From positions 30,704 to 94,703 of the forward strand of contig CALFWO010000003.1 of the NCBI GenBank assembly GCA_937928045.1: a stretch of DNA of 64,000 nucleotides. The letters run 5' to 3'. Shown in pieces: positions 10,211-18,838 of the stretch. The stretch comes from an uncultured Saprospiraceae bacterium. GTDB taxonomy: Bacteria; Bacteroidota; Bacteroidia; Chitinophagales; Saprospiraceae. The position numbers were made by a program, and so were the translations under genes. Numbering within the stretch: position 1 is the first letter of the stretch; each line of letters opens with the position of its first letter. Under the pieces are notes generated by a model. It made no database searches, was not told where the DNA came from, and saw nothing but the letters and a program-made list of their open reading frames with translations.

Positions 10211-10247
10211 AAAAAAGCGCTTTCCACAATGTGGAAAGCGCTTTTTT
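10211..10247. terminator. bidirectional rho-independent terminator
   Basis: Arms at 10211-10228 and 10230-10247 are exactly complementary (18 bp). The core is AGCGCTTTCCACA, with an A-tract on the left and a T-tract on the right. It sits between the ends of two convergent genes, the T9SS protein and rhlE, and can serve both. Confidence 0.93.
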
Positions 10248-10278
10248 ATTAAAGGATAACAGTGAGTATATTTATAAA

Positions 10279-11697
10279 TTATCCTTTGTTTCTATTGTCA
10301 TCACCACGGTTAGAGTTCCCAGCATTCCGATTTCCTCCAGAATTTCGGTTCTGTCCACCTTGACTATTTCCGTTACGATTGGAATTATTGTTTCTGTTAC
10401 CGCCCCGGTTATTATTTTGATTTCTTCCTCGACCACTATTAGATCTATTTCCACCATTTCCTCCTCGAGATCTATTTCCAGTGCGATTTCCACCATTTCT
10501 ACCTCCTCGACCACCACCAGACCTTCCGCTAGAATGTCTTCTTCTTGGATCGTATGATGGTCCTTTGCCAATATGCTCAGGATTCTCTCTTTTCTCAACT
10601 TCCTGTTCGATAAATTTTTCAATATCAGCGAACTGACGTATGTCTTTAGGATTGATCAATGTAATTGCCTCTCCAGTAGAATCGGCTCTAGCTGTTCTTC
10701 CAATTCGATGCACATAATCTGCTTCATCATTCGGAACCGCATAGTTAATAACCAATGAAATTTCTTTGATATCAATTCCTCTAGCGATAATATCCGTGGC
10801 TACAAGTATTTGAATTTTTTTAGCTCTAAAAGCCAATAGCGCTTGCTCACGTTCCTTTTGTTCAAGGTCAGAGGAGATTTCTGCAACTTGAAATTTCTTT
10901 CTTCTCAAGTTAGTAGCGATCTCTCTTACCATGCGCTTAGTAGAAGAGAAGATGATAACAGAAGGGTAATCCTTTTGTGCAAGAATATGCTGAATAATTG
11001 GAATCTTTTGCTCGTCAAAAGCTAGGAATGCACCTTGGGTAACTCCTTTTGCAGGCTTAGATATTGCAATATTTACCTGCTTAGGATTAACTAAGATTTT
11101 CTTAGCTAAATCTCGAATCTTTGGAGGAAAGGTTGCTGAGAATAAAAGATTTTGTCTTTCTTTTGGTAAAAAGGATTGAATCTTAGTAATATCCTCAAAG
11201 AATCCCATGTCCAGCATTCTATCTGCCTCATCTAGGATAAAATGTTCAACGTTTTTCAAGTTGACATATCCTAGATTGATATGAGATATCAATCTCCCCG
11301 GCGTGGCAATGATAATATCAGCGCCTTGAGACAACGCTTTTTTCTGTTGCTGATAAGTCGTATTATCACCTCCCCCGTAAACTGGCAAAGAGTTCACATC
11401 CAGCATATATCCAAAGCCTTCTACAGCTTGATCAATCTGAAGTGCCAATTCCCGAGTAGGGCAAACAATTAGGGTGTTGACACCTTCTTTCCGATGATCA
11501 CTTCGATATAGCTTATCTAAAATAGGCAGTAAAAAAGCGGCAGTTTTACCAGTTCCAGTTTGAGCACAAGCAATAATATCATTGCCATCCTGAATAATCG
11601 GGATAGCCTCTCTTTGAATAGGTGTTGGTTGCGCAAAGCCCATGTAATGCAGGGCATCAAGAAGCGTATCAGAAAAATCGAAATCAGTAAAGGACAC
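10279..11697 (-). CDS. rhlE: DEAD-box RNA helicase, RhlE type
   Basis: ATP-dependent RNA helicase that remodels RNA structure in ribosome assembly or RNA turnover. The Q motif is FAQPTPIQ (21-28), Walker A AQTGTGKT (45-52), DEAD 155-158, SAT 186-188 and HRIGRTAR 329-336, so both RecA-like domains are complete. From about residue 385 the tail is low complexity, rich in Gly, Asn, Arg and Ser with repeated RGG and NRG. This is typical of an RNA-binding disordered tail and a candidate for phase separation in the cold. The start codon is GTG (MSFTDFDFSD). The imperfect element TAATTTCG lies upstream. The repetitive tail creates long false open frames on the opposite strand. Confidence 0.95.
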   Translation of the reverse strand: MSFTDFDFSDTLLDALHYMGFAQPTPIQREAIPIIQDGNDIIACAQTGTGKTAAFLLPILDKLYRSDHRKEGVNTLIVCPTRELALQIDQAVEGFGYMLDVNSLPVYGGGDNTTYQQQKKALSQGADIIIATPGRLISHINLGYVNLKNVEHFILDEADRMLDMGFFEDITKIQSFLPKERQNLLFSATFPPKIRDLAKKILVNPKQVNIAISKPAKGVTQGAFLAFDEQKIPIIQHILAQKDYPSVIIFSSTKRMVREIATNLRRKKFQVAEISSDLEQKEREQALLAFRAKKIQILVATDIIARGIDIKEISLVINYAVPNDEADYVHRIGRTARADSTGEAITLINPKDIRQFADIEKFIEQEVEKRENPEHIGKGPSYDPRRRHSSGRSGGGRGGRNGGNRTGNRSRGGNGGNRSNSGRGRNQNNNRGGNRNNNSNRNGNSQGGQNRNSGGNRNAGNSNRGDDNRNKG

Positions 11698-11934
11698 AGG
11701 TGTTATTTGTCTGCGAAATTAGGAAATATTCGACAACCGCATAATAAAACTGAATTTCAGCTGATTTGACAACGATCGAACCTATATTCTATACGCTCAG
11801 AAAGAAAAATTGTTAAAGTTTGGACTTGAAAACAGCCCAACAAGAATATATACGTTTAAGTAGTATAAAATAAAAACACAGATCCTATTTCACAATAGGT
11901 GATTTTGTTTTAGTTGGTTTTGTTTGTTAGATAT

Positions 11935-11961
11935 AAAGCCGCATTCACAGAATGCGGCTTT
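11935..11961 (-). terminator. terminator of the LytTR operon
   Basis: A 12-bp perfect stem, AAAGCCGCATTC at 11935-11946 and its complement at 11950-11961, has a 3-base loop. On the minus strand a TTTATAT run follows it, just past the regulator's stop codon. A weaker hairpin, CCTATT/AATAGG (11884-11899), follows nearby. The 11698-11969 interval otherwise holds only the upstream region of rhlE. Confidence 0.8.
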
Positions 11962-11969
11962 ACTTTTGA

Positions 11970-12686
11970 CTATAACCTATTTTTATTGATGATTGCTAGA
12001 AGATCATCTCTATAGTTTTTGCCAACTGGCAAGTGCTTTGTAGCCCCTTTTTGAGTCACTTCGACCATATTTCCCAATACCGCATTGATCATTCCCAGGT
12101 TAACAATGTAGCTTCTGTGAATTCTTTTAAATATTCCAGCGGGCAACTTAGCCTCTAAGCTTTTCATAGTTTGAAGGGTTATGGTCCTTGTGTTGCCATG
12201 ATGAATAATAACATAATCTTTTAAGCCTTCAATGTAGATAATGTCATTGTAATTTAGTTTGACCAACTTTTTATCCGCCTTTACGAAAATAAATTCCTTT
12301 TCATCAGCGGCAGTAGTCTTTATGTTACCTGATCTTGTTTCCTGCTCACGTGCTTTATTCAAAGCCTTCATGAAACGATCCATAGAAATAGGCTTTACTA
12401 GATAATCCACTGCATTTAATTCAAATCCTTCCACGGCATATTCTGAATATGCCGTCGTGAAGATGACCATCGGTGGCTTTTCGAGCGATTTCAAGAATTC
12501 AACACCAGTAATTTGCGGCATTTGAATATCTAAGAACATGAGATCAATATCATTCGTCCGCAATACCTCGTTGGCCTCAATCGCATTATTGCAACTTGCT
12601 ATCAAGTTTAAATCAGGAATTTGCTCAACAAATGTTTCTAAAACTTCTTGAGCTAAAGGTTCATCATCTACGATAATAACATTCAT
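11970..12686 (-). CDS. LytTR-family response regulator
   Basis: DNA-binding response regulator of 238 residues. The N-terminal receiver domain has the acidic pair in IIVDDEP, the phospho-acceptor Asp53 in MFLDIQMP, and the conserved Thr and Lys in FTTAYSEYAVEGF and DYLVKPIS. A linker around 115-130 leads to the LytTR domain at about 135-236 (IYIEGLKDYVIIHHGN, then RIHRSYIVN). It is the second gene of an operon with the histidine kinase, 18 bases downstream of it. The regulon cannot be read from the window. Confidence 0.94.
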   Translation of the reverse strand: MNVIIVDDEPLAQEVLETFVEQIPDLNLIASCNNAIEANEVLRTNDIDLMFLDIQMPQITGVEFLKSLEKPPMVIFTTAYSEYAVEGFELNAVDYLVKPISMDRFMKALNKAREQETRSGNIKTTAADEKEFIFVKADKKLVKLNYNDIIYIEGLKDYVIIHHGNTRTITLQTMKSLEAKLPAGIFKRIHRSYIVNLGMINAVLGNMVEVTQKGATKHLPVGKNYRDDLLAIINKNRL

Positions 12687-12704
12687 GTAAGTTGATTTTT
12701 AGTT

Positions 12705-13766
12705 TTATACCAGCCCAATTTGAAGCTGGATGCTATAGGTTTTTGGGGTTTCCGTAATACTAAGATTATGTTTGTTTGGATACAAGATATTTAGACGACG
12801 TTGTACATTTTTCAGCCCAATGCCACCAGAACGCTTATGTATTTGAGTTGGAAGCGTCTGGGCCTTACTGTTTTCGATGTTGACAGTAACTTGTTGTTCT
12901 TCCACTTTTAGATGAATATCAACAAATCCTTCTTGAATTTGATTCTTAAGACCATGTTTAAAACTGTTTTCCAAAAATGGAATAAACATTAGAGGCGCAA
13001 TAACTTGATTATCTACCTTTCCTTCTAAATCAAATTTTATGTCCACATGATTACCGTGCCTCAATTTTTCCAGTTCAAGATAGTTTTGGATATAATTCAC
13101 CTCTTTACTCAACGGAACAGATTTTTCGTTGCATTCGTAAAGCATATAACGCATCATCTCTGAAAGTTTCACCACAATCTCTGGTGCCTTCTCGGATTTT
13201 TTTAAGGTCAAAGCATACAAACTATTGAGGGTATTAAAGAGGAAATGAGGATTGATTTGAGATTTCAAGAATCTCAACTCCGATTGCATGTTTTGCTTTT
13301 CGAGGATTTGACGATCTCGCTGATATCTTACCCAATCGGAAAAGATCTTTAGGACCGTAGAACCGCCAGCAATAATGAACGAACTCAAGAAATAAATTGT
13401 CTGATCATTGATCAATTGGGCGCGCAATGGCTCATTTCCTGTGAACATTAAGTGCAACGTCAACATTTTTAACGGAGTCACGGTCAATGCTGTAAGAAGA
13501 AGGAAAAAAGCATAGTTGACAAATGCCTTTTTGCTTAAATAATTGGGAATGAGATAAAGAAGGTTGAAATAGACAACCATTGCATAGAAAATAAGGTTAA
13601 CTATCTCAATGCTAATAACCCCTAGGAAATTGGTTTTGGAGCTATCAATCGCAAGCAACACTGCAAGTGTTCCAAGCCAGAATAGGGTATGGTAAACAAC
13701 TCTTTTCGAGAGGAAATCATAAATTTTATTTCGAAGGGTTTCGCCCATCATTTTCTTCTTTGACAC
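12705..13766 (-). CDS. LytS/YehU-type sensor histidine kinase
   Basis: Membrane sensor kinase of 353 residues. Four hydrophobic segments lie at about 25-40, 48-72, 82-108 and 122-140. The His_kinase domain carries the phospho-acceptor His174 in SQINPHFLFNTLNSL, and an ATP-binding region follows (PFLENSFKHGL, then GGIGLKNVQRRL). No periplasmic sensor domain is visible, so sensing probably occurs in the membrane segments. The first possible start is GTG at 13766; ATGs at 13751 and 13748 are also possible. It pairs with the LytTR regulator downstream. Its promoter region is shared with the divergent pterin gene. Confidence 0.92.
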   Translation of the reverse strand: MSKKKMMGETLRNKIYDFLSKRVVYHTLFWLGTLAVLLAIDSSKTNFLGVISIEIVNLIFYAMVVYFNLLYLIPNYLSKKAFVNYAFFLLLTALTVTPLKMLTLHLMFTGNEPLRAQLINDQTIYFLSSFIIAGGSTVLKIFSDWVRYQRDRQILEKQNMQSELRFLKSQINPHFLFNTLNSLYALTLKKSEKAPEIVVKLSEMMRYMLYECNEKSVPLSKEVNYIQNYLELEKLRHGNHVDIKFDLEGKVDNQVIAPLMFIPFLENSFKHGLKNQIQEGFVDIHLKVEEQQVTVNIENSKAQTLPTQIHKRSGGIGLKNVQRRLNILYPNKHNLSITETPKTYSIQLQIGLV

Positions 13767-13862
13767 AAAGAAATAGTCTTAAAAGCACATGCGCGGGGTA
13801 ATTTAGATAAATCAGGGGGAAAGAACGATGAAATTGATCAAAAGAAGAGAATTTCAATAGTA

Positions 13863-13891
13863 TTGAGAAAATGTAATTCTTTGTACTTTTG
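13863..13891 (+). promoter_or_regulatory. Bacteroidota-type promoter for the pterin/folE/fabD operon
   Basis: The -7 element TACTTTTG (13884-13891) matches TAnnTTTG exactly. A TTG at 13863-13865 lies 18 bases upstream and could be the -33 element. Transcription would begin around 13898, about 18 bases before the ATG at 13916. Among the candidates in this window, this is the best two-part one. Confidence 0.6.
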
Positions 13892-13915
13892 GCGCTACTT
13901 AAAACAAAAGCCTAA

Positions 13916-14326
13916 ATGGTTTATTTAACGAGAATAGAGCGGTTCAATGCCGCGCACAAATTATGGGTTGCTGACTGGTCTGTAGAAAAGAACCAAGAAG
14001 TGTTTGGTAAATGTGCCAACAAGAATTGGCATGGCCACAATTATAAATTGCATGTTACTGTAAAAGGTAAGCCAGATCCACAAACTGGATTTGTTATGGA
14101 TGCAAAGGAATTGAGCAAAGTGGTTAAAGTTGAAATTATTGATAAAGTAGATCACATGAATCTCAACTTGGATGTAGATTTTATGCCTAAAGGAATGCAG
14201 CCCACAACTGAAAATATGCTCATTCTTTTTTGGAAACAACTCGCTTCAAAAATAGAAGGAGCTGAATTGCACAAACTAACATTGTTTGAAACAGAAACAA
14301 TCTATGCCGAATATTTTGGTGAATAA
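13916..14326 (+). CDS. 6-pyruvoyl-tetrahydropterin synthase / QueD family
   Basis: Zinc enzyme of 136 residues that acts on dihydroneopterin triphosphate. The zinc ligands are His14 (FNAAHKL), His39 and His41 (NWHGHNY). The catalytic Cys is Cys33 (GKCANK), the Asp79-His80 pair is present, and Glu125 is in FETET for pterin binding. The spacing and the [15 protein letters not shown] block look closer to eukaryotic-type PTPS than to short QueD. It could make 6-pyruvoyl-tetrahydropterin (biopterin route) or 6-carboxy-tetrahydropterin (queuosine route). No queC, queE or sepiapterin reductase lies nearby to decide. It is 11 bases before folE, which makes the substrate, so the two form a metabolic pair. 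Confidence 0.92.
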   Translation: MVYLTRIERFNAAHKLWVADWSVEKNQEVFGKCANKNWHGHNYKLHVTVKGKPDPQTGFVMDAKELSKVVKVEIIDKVDHMNLNLDVDFMPKGMQPTTENMLILFWKQLASKIEGAELHKLTLFETETIYAEYFGE

Positions 14327-14337
14327 AAATAGTAGGA

Positions 14338-14937
14338 ATGAATTACGAGAAGAAGGAAATTTACGATAAGAAGATCACTAAGATCTTAAAAGAAAATTAC
14401 GAGAAAATAATTAAAAAAACTGGTGAAGATCCTAAACGAGAAGGCTTGTTGAAGACTCCAGAAAGGGCTTCAAAAGCGATGCAGTTTTTGACGCATGGTT
14501 ATGATTTAGAACCTGCAGAGATTTTGAGATCAGCGATGTTCAAGGAGGACTACAGCGAAATGGTGATTGTGAAAAATATTGAATTGTATTCACTTTGTGA
14601 GCATCACTTGTTGCCATTTTTTGGAAAAGCACATGTTGCATACATTCCAAATGGTCATATTGTGGGCCTCAGCAAAATTCCAAGAATTATTGATGCCTTC
14701 GCTCGTCGTTTGCAAGTTCAAGAAAGATTAACTGATCAAATCTTGAATTGTATTCAGGATACTTTGAAGCCACAAGGTGTAGCAGTGGTCCTAGAAGCAC
14801 AACACTTATGCATGATGATGCGCGGAGTTTCTAAGCAAAGTTCAGTAACAACTACTTCAGCGTTCACGGGGCAGTTTGAAAAAGTAGAAACTAGAAGTGA
14901 ATTCTTAAACCTAATTGGTACGAACTTACACAAGTAG
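14338..14937 (+). CDS. folE: GTP cyclohydrolase I
   Basis: Converts GTP to 7,8-dihydroneopterin triphosphate, the first step of folate, biopterin and queuosine pterin synthesis. It has 199 residues, a normal length. The zinc ligands Cys87 and His90 ([12 protein letters not shown]) and Cys158 ([10 protein letters not shown]) are present, as is the substrate-binding segment [15 protein letters not shown]. The ATG at 14338 is 11 bases after the upstream pterin synthase. fabD follows five bases later, so these three form one operon. Confidence 0.97.
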   Translation: MNYEKKEIYDKKITKILKENYEKIIKKTGEDPKREGLLKTPERASKAMQFLTHGYDLEPAEILRSAMFKEDYSEMVIVKNIELYSLCEHHLLPFFGKAHVAYIPNGHIVGLSKIPRIIDAFARRLQVQERLTDQILNCIQDTLKPQGVAVVLEAQHLCMMMRGVSKQSSVTTTSAFTGQFEKVETRSEFLNLIGTNLHK

Positions 14938-14942
14938 CGAAT

Positions 14943-15824
14943 ATGAAAAAGGCATATTTATTTCCAGGGCAAGGAGCTCAATTTGAAGGCATGGGCAAAG
15001 ACATGTATGAATCAAATCGAATAGCCAAAGATCTTTTCGATCAAGCAAATGAAATTCTCGGTTTTGCTTTAACCAATGTGATGTTTGAAGGATCTGCTGA
15101 AGATTTAAAACAAACTAAAATCACGCAGCCAGCAATATTTTTACATTCAGTTATTAGAGCGAAGATGGCAGGAGATGGCTTTAAACCGGCTGCCGTTGCT
15201 GGCCATTCTTTGGGAGAATTTTCAGCTTTAGTTGCTGCCGGAAGCATGGATTTTAAAAATGGTTTACAATTAGTCAGCCAAAGAGCTCAAGCAATGCAAA
15301 AGGCTTGTGAAGCAACCGAATCAACCATGGCTGCAATCCTTGGCCTAGATGACAAAATCATAGAAGATATCTGTGCGGAAATTGACGAAATAGTCGTTCC
15401 TGCGAATTACAATACACCAGGCCAACTAGTTATCTCAGGTTCTACTCCTGGGATAGAAAAAGCAGTTGAAAAATTAAAGGAAGCTGGGGCAAGAAGAGCT
15501 TTAATTCTGGCAGTTGGCGGAGCATTCCATTCTCCGTTAATGGAACCCGCGAGAGAAGCTTTAGCTTCTGCCATAAACGCCACTAATTTTAAAACGCCCG
15601 TTTGTCCGATTTATCAAAATGTTGATGCAAGTCCGACAACTGATCCTGAATTGATTAAGAAAAATCTAATTGCTCAATTAACGGCGCCAGTAAGATGGAC
15701 TCAGACCATGCAGAACATGATCAAAGATGAGATCAACTCTTTTGTAGAAGTCGGTGGAAATGGAAAAGTATTGACCGGAATGCTTAGAAAAGTGGACCGA
15801 AGTCTTGAAACAGCCGCTATTTAA
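14943..15824 (+). CDS. fabD: malonyl-CoA:ACP transacylase
   Basis: Moves malonyl from CoA to acyl carrier protein for fatty-acid elongation. It has 293 residues. LFPGQGAQ is at the N-terminus, the nucleophile Ser89 in GHSLGE, the carboxylate-binding Arg114 in VSQRAQAMQ and the catalytic His196 in GGAFHSPLM. The set is complete. It starts five bases after the folE stop and ends the operon. Its placement with pterin genes rather than a fab cluster is a local arrangement. The 268-base gap that follows contains a long inverted repeat rather than a standard U-tract terminator. Confidence 0.97.
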   Translation: MKKAYLFPGQGAQFEGMGKDMYESNRIAKDLFDQANEILGFALTNVMFEGSAEDLKQTKITQPAIFLHSVIRAKMAGDGFKPAAVAGHSLGEFSALVAAGSMDFKNGLQLVSQRAQAMQKACEATESTMAAILGLDDKIIEDICAEIDEIVVPANYNTPGQLVISGSTPGIEKAVEKLKEAGARRALILAVGGAFHSPLMEPAREALASAINATNFKTPVCPIYQNVDASPTTDPELIKKNLIAQLTAPVRWTQTMQNMIKDEINSFVEVGGNGKVLTGMLRKVDRSLETAAI

Positions 15825-15913
15825 CCAAATTCGAATATTAAAAAATCCTTAGGTATAAACGCTTAGTTTTAAACAAAAAAGACCATAAATCTTAATTTTT
15901 GGGTAGAAAAATA

Positions 15914-16005
15914 TATTTGGTAAATTGTTGTAAAGGGCTTGATTTCTTAGCTAAAAAAGCCGTTTTTGTAAATATTAACTTTCCCTTTACAACAAACACC
16001 AAATA
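15914..16005. repeat. long imperfect inverted repeat upstream of algH
   Basis: The arms are 15914-15937 and 15983-16005, separated by 45 bases. They match over TATTTGGT and over TTGTTGTAAAGGG, differing only by AAA against GT between the two blocks: 21 matching positions in 23-24. There is no T-tract after the right arm, so it is not a standard terminator. It lies between fabD and algH, 88 bases before the algH ATG, and could be an operator, an RNA leader structure or a small mobile repeat. Confidence 0.7.
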
Positions 16006-16092
16006 AAGTTCCCCTCTGAAATCGTTATGTAATTGTTCCCCTTGGGATTATTAGAAGCCCTACATACTTTTAAAAACTAAGAACAAACAGTT

Positions 16093-16650
16093 ATGAAGGA
16101 ACATTCAATGCAAAAAGGTGGATTGCTTATTGCCGAACCATTCATGGTTGATCCACACTTCAAACGGACCGTTGTCTTACTCTGCGAACATGCCAATGAC
16201 GGATCGGTCGGCTTTATATTGAACAAGGGCTTAGACATGAAAATTGGTGAATTGGTAGGGGACTTTCCTGAATTCGATGCTTCAGTTTTCTACGGTGGAC
16301 CAGTTGGAACAGATACCATTCATTACATACATAATGTTGGTGATTTACTTGAATCAAGCCATCCGGTCGGCCAAGGAATCTATTGGGGAGGAGATTTTGA
16401 AAAATTAAAGTTCCTAATATCATCAGGCCTAGTTCAGCCGCATAATATTAAGTTTTTCGTGGGTTACAGCGGTTGGTCAAATGATCAGTTAAAAGAGGAA
16501 ATGGGTTATGGCTCATGGCTTACTGGTCAGCTGGATACCAACTATGTTTTCAATTCCAAACCCAAAGCTTTATGGAAAGAAGTAATGGAGAATATGGGAG
16601 AAGCAATGAGTGTAATTGCGCAAATCAATGATAACTATAGTTGGAATTAA
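16093..16650 (+). CDS. YqgE/AlgH family protein
   Basis: UPF0301/DUF179 (AlgH-like) protein of 185 residues, usual for the family. The diagnostic N-terminal block is GGLLIAEPFMVDPHFKRTVVLLCEH, followed by GSVGFILNKGLD and FYGGPVG. Later there is FFVGYSGWSNDQLKEEM and the weakly conserved C-terminal GSWLTGQLD. The biochemical function of the family is not settled, and the Pseudomonas name reflects alginate regulation that need not apply here. The start is ATG at 16093, with an internal Met codon at 16108. The near-consensus element TACTTTTA lies just upstream, and the large inverted repeat is further upstream. Confidence 0.93.
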   Translation: MKEHSMQKGGLLIAEPFMVDPHFKRTVVLLCEHANDGSVGFILNKGLDMKIGELVGDFPEFDASVFYGGPVGTDTIHYIHNVGDLLESSHPVGQGIYWGGDFEKLKFLISSGLVQPHNIKFFVGYSGWSNDQLKEEMGYGSWLTGQLDTNYVFNSKPKALWKEVMENMGEAMSVIAQINDNYSWN

Positions 16651-16740
16651 TTCAATTCATTCGAAAAGTTTAAAAGAAAAAAATTGCTGGGCACTTAGCA
16701 ATAGTAGATCATCTGTCACGCATTAATGTGCTTAATTCAC

Positions 16741-16748
16741 TACTTTTG
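16741..16748 (+). promoter_or_regulatory. candidate -7 promoter element of the ABC-F gene
   Basis: TACTTTTG matches TAnnTTTG exactly, ending 14 bases before the ATG at 16763. No clear -33 TTG is seen at the expected spacing. Confidence 0.45.
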
Positions 16749-16762
16749 CGCCAACAATTGAT

Positions 16763-18673
16763 ATGCTAACAGCTGCTAACATTTCCGTACAATACGGTGA
16801 CCGAGTTTTGATGGACAAAATCAATCTCGTCGTCAAGTCCAAAGATAGAATCGGCTTAGTCGGTCGAAACGGAGCCGGTAAGTCCACCTTACTTAAAATT
16901 ATCGCGCGGGAAAAAACTCCTGATGAAGGGCAGATCGATAGACCTTCCGATTCTACGCTAGGATTTTTGCATCAAGAGATGGATATCCCGAAAGGGAAAA
17001 CTGTACTTGATGAAACACTTTCTGCATTCGCTGAAGTGAAAAAATTAGAGGCAAAGATTGAGAAGATTAACGAACAGCTCGGTGAACGTACCGATTATGA
17101 ATCAGATGGCTATACGCAATTGATCACCCAACTTTCTGATGCCACAGAAGAATTTCAAATGATGGGTGGTGCAACCATGGAAGCCGATGCGCAACGAGTC
17201 CTGATGGGTTTGGGTTTTAAATCATCAGATCTTTCAAGATTGACGGATGAGTTCTCCGGAGGTTGGCAAATGAGAATTGAGTTGACCAAAATGCTTTTGC
17301 AAAAGCCTTCTTATCTCTTGCTGGATGAGCCTACTAATCACTTGGATATAGAATCAATCATTTGGCTTGAAGAATTTCTGAAAGATTATCATGGAGCAAT
17401 CATTGTTATTTCTCACGATAGATCATTCCTGAATAATATCACAAATCGAACTGTTGAAATTGAACTGGGAAGGTTGACTGACTATGCAAGTTCATATGAT
17501 CAATATTTAATTGATAGAGTAGAGCGCAGGCAAATACTTCAAGCCGCTGCCGACAATCAGAATAAGTTGATCGCAGAAAAACAAAAGACGATCAATCGAT
17601 TTATGGCCAAGGCTACCAAAACAAAGATGGCCCAGTCCATGCAGAAGCAACTCAATAAGATGGAAATTATTGAGATAAATCCTGAAGACAATTCTGCCTT
17701 CAATATCAACTTTGCACCAGCACCTAGATCAGGAGACATTGCAGTTGAAGTTAAAAACTTATCTAAATCTTATGATGAATTAGAGGTTTTGAAATCAGTA
17801 GATTTACAAATTGAAAGAGGAGATCGTGTGGCGTTCATTGGACAGAATGGACAAGGAAAAACCACACTTGCAAAAATCATTGTTGATAAATTAAAAGCAA
17901 CATCGGGAGATGTCAAACTCGGACACAATGTGTCGATTGGATATTATGCGCAGAATCAAGCGGATACTTTATCTGGAGATCTAACTTTACTTGAAACAAT
18001 GGAATCGCACTCGCCACCAGATATGCGAACCAAATTAAGAAGTATACTAGGTGCATTTTTATTTAGTGGAGATGATGCAGGGAAAAAGGTGAGTGTCCTT
18101 TCTGGAGGGGAACGAGCAAGACTTGCACTTGCGTGTATGTTGCTGCGTCCATTCAATCTACTGGTTCTTGATGAGCCGACGAATCACTTGGACATCGTTT
18201 CGAAAGACATTTTGAAAGAAGCTATCCTTAAGTTTGATGGAACCATGCTTGTAGTATCGCATGATAGAGATTTCCTAAATGATTTGACCACTAGAACTAT
18301 TGAGTTTAGAGATCATAAATTGTATGAATACTTAGGAGATGTTCAGTTCTTTTTAGAAAAAAGAAAGTTGGACAATATGCGACAAGTAGAACAGCGTGAT
18401 GTTGTGAAAGGTAAGAAAGAAGCAAAAAAGGACTTGTCTCAAGAAGAAAGAAAACAGAAAAAAGCGCTTCAACGCGAAGTTCAAAATTGCGAACGTAAAA
18501 TTGAAAAATTAGAAGACAAAATTTCTAAAATGGAAGCGGCTATGGCTGACCCTGAATTTTATACCACTCCAGGATCAAACAAGAAAATTGAAGAATTCAA
18601 AGCATTGAAAAATGAATTAGATGCCGTTATGGAAAAATGGGAAGTGGCACAAGAAAAATTTGACACTTTCTGA
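16763..18673 (+). CDS. ABC-F family ATPase
   Basis: Soluble double-cassette ABC ATPase of 636 residues with no membrane domain. ABC-F proteins act at the ribosome as translation factors or antibiotic-resistance factors. Cassette 1 has Walker A GRNGAGKST (34-42), signature FSGGWQMR and Walker B LLLDEPTNHLDIES. Cassette 2 has GQNGQGKTT near 360, signature LSGGERARLALA and LLVLDEPTNHLDIVS. The linker between them is rich in Lys and Gln (KATKTKMAQSMQKQLNKME), the arm that reaches the ribosomal E/P site. The C-terminal 90 residues form a charged coiled coil, as in Uup/YheS-type members. Monocistronic, with its own -7 element. Confidence 0.94.
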   Translation: MLTAANISVQYGDRVLMDKINLVVKSKDRIGLVGRNGAGKSTLLKIIAREKTPDEGQIDRPSDSTLGFLHQEMDIPKGKTVLDETLSAFAEVKKLEAKIEKINEQLGERTDYESDGYTQLITQLSDATEEFQMMGGATMEADAQRVLMGLGFKSSDLSRLTDEFSGGWQMRIELTKMLLQKPSYLLLDEPTNHLDIESIIWLEEFLKDYHGAIIVISHDRSFLNNITNRTVEIELGRLTDYASSYDQYLIDRVERRQILQAAADNQNKLIAEKQKTINRFMAKATKTKMAQSMQKQLNKMEIIEINPEDNSAFNINFAPAPRSGDIAVEVKNLSKSYDELEVLKSVDLQIERGDRVAFIGQNGQGKTTLAKIIVDKLKATSGDVKLGHNVSIGYYAQNQADTLSGDLTLLETMESHSPPDMRTKLRSILGAFLFSGDDAGKKVSVLSGGERARLALACMLLRPFNLLVLDEPTNHLDIVSKDILKEAILKFDGTMLVVSHDRDFLNDLTTRTIEFRDHKLYEYLGDVQFFLEKRKLDNMRQVEQRDVVKGKKEAKKDLSQEERKQKKALQREVQNCERKIEKLEDKISKMEAAMADPEFYTTPGSNKKIEEFKALKNELDAVMEKWEVAQEKFDTF

Positions 18674-18690
18674 AGTCGATTCTGTTAAGT

Positions 18691-18820
18691 TAAAATAAAT
18701 TTGGACACCGTACGCTACGTTACGGGGCTCGCTATTCGCTCGATCCGACCACTGTCGTATCAAGCCCACTTCACATCGCTGGTGCAAGATCGTTTTCTAT
18801 GAGCGGAATTTTTTATTTTA
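18691..18820. repeat. GC-rich island with inverted-repeat ends
   Basis: About 130 bases, clearly richer in G and C than the surrounding DNA (the core has GCTCGCTATTCGCTCGATCC). They are bounded by TAAAATAAA (18691-18699) and its complement TTTATTTTA (18812-18820), with an imperfect continuation inward (TTTGG against GGAATT). It lies between two same-strand genes and contains no coding frame. It looks like a REP/MITE-type repeat, but I found no second copy in this window, so its repetitive nature is an inference. Confidence 0.45.
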
Positions 18821-18838
18821 CATAAAATTTGAATTTCG

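Noticed and set aside
10231..10622. Open frames opposite or offset to the rhlE tail
   Set aside because: They arise from the repetitive Gly/Asn/Arg codons of the helicase tail. Translations are low-complexity Ser/Ile or Glu/Ile runs without a family.
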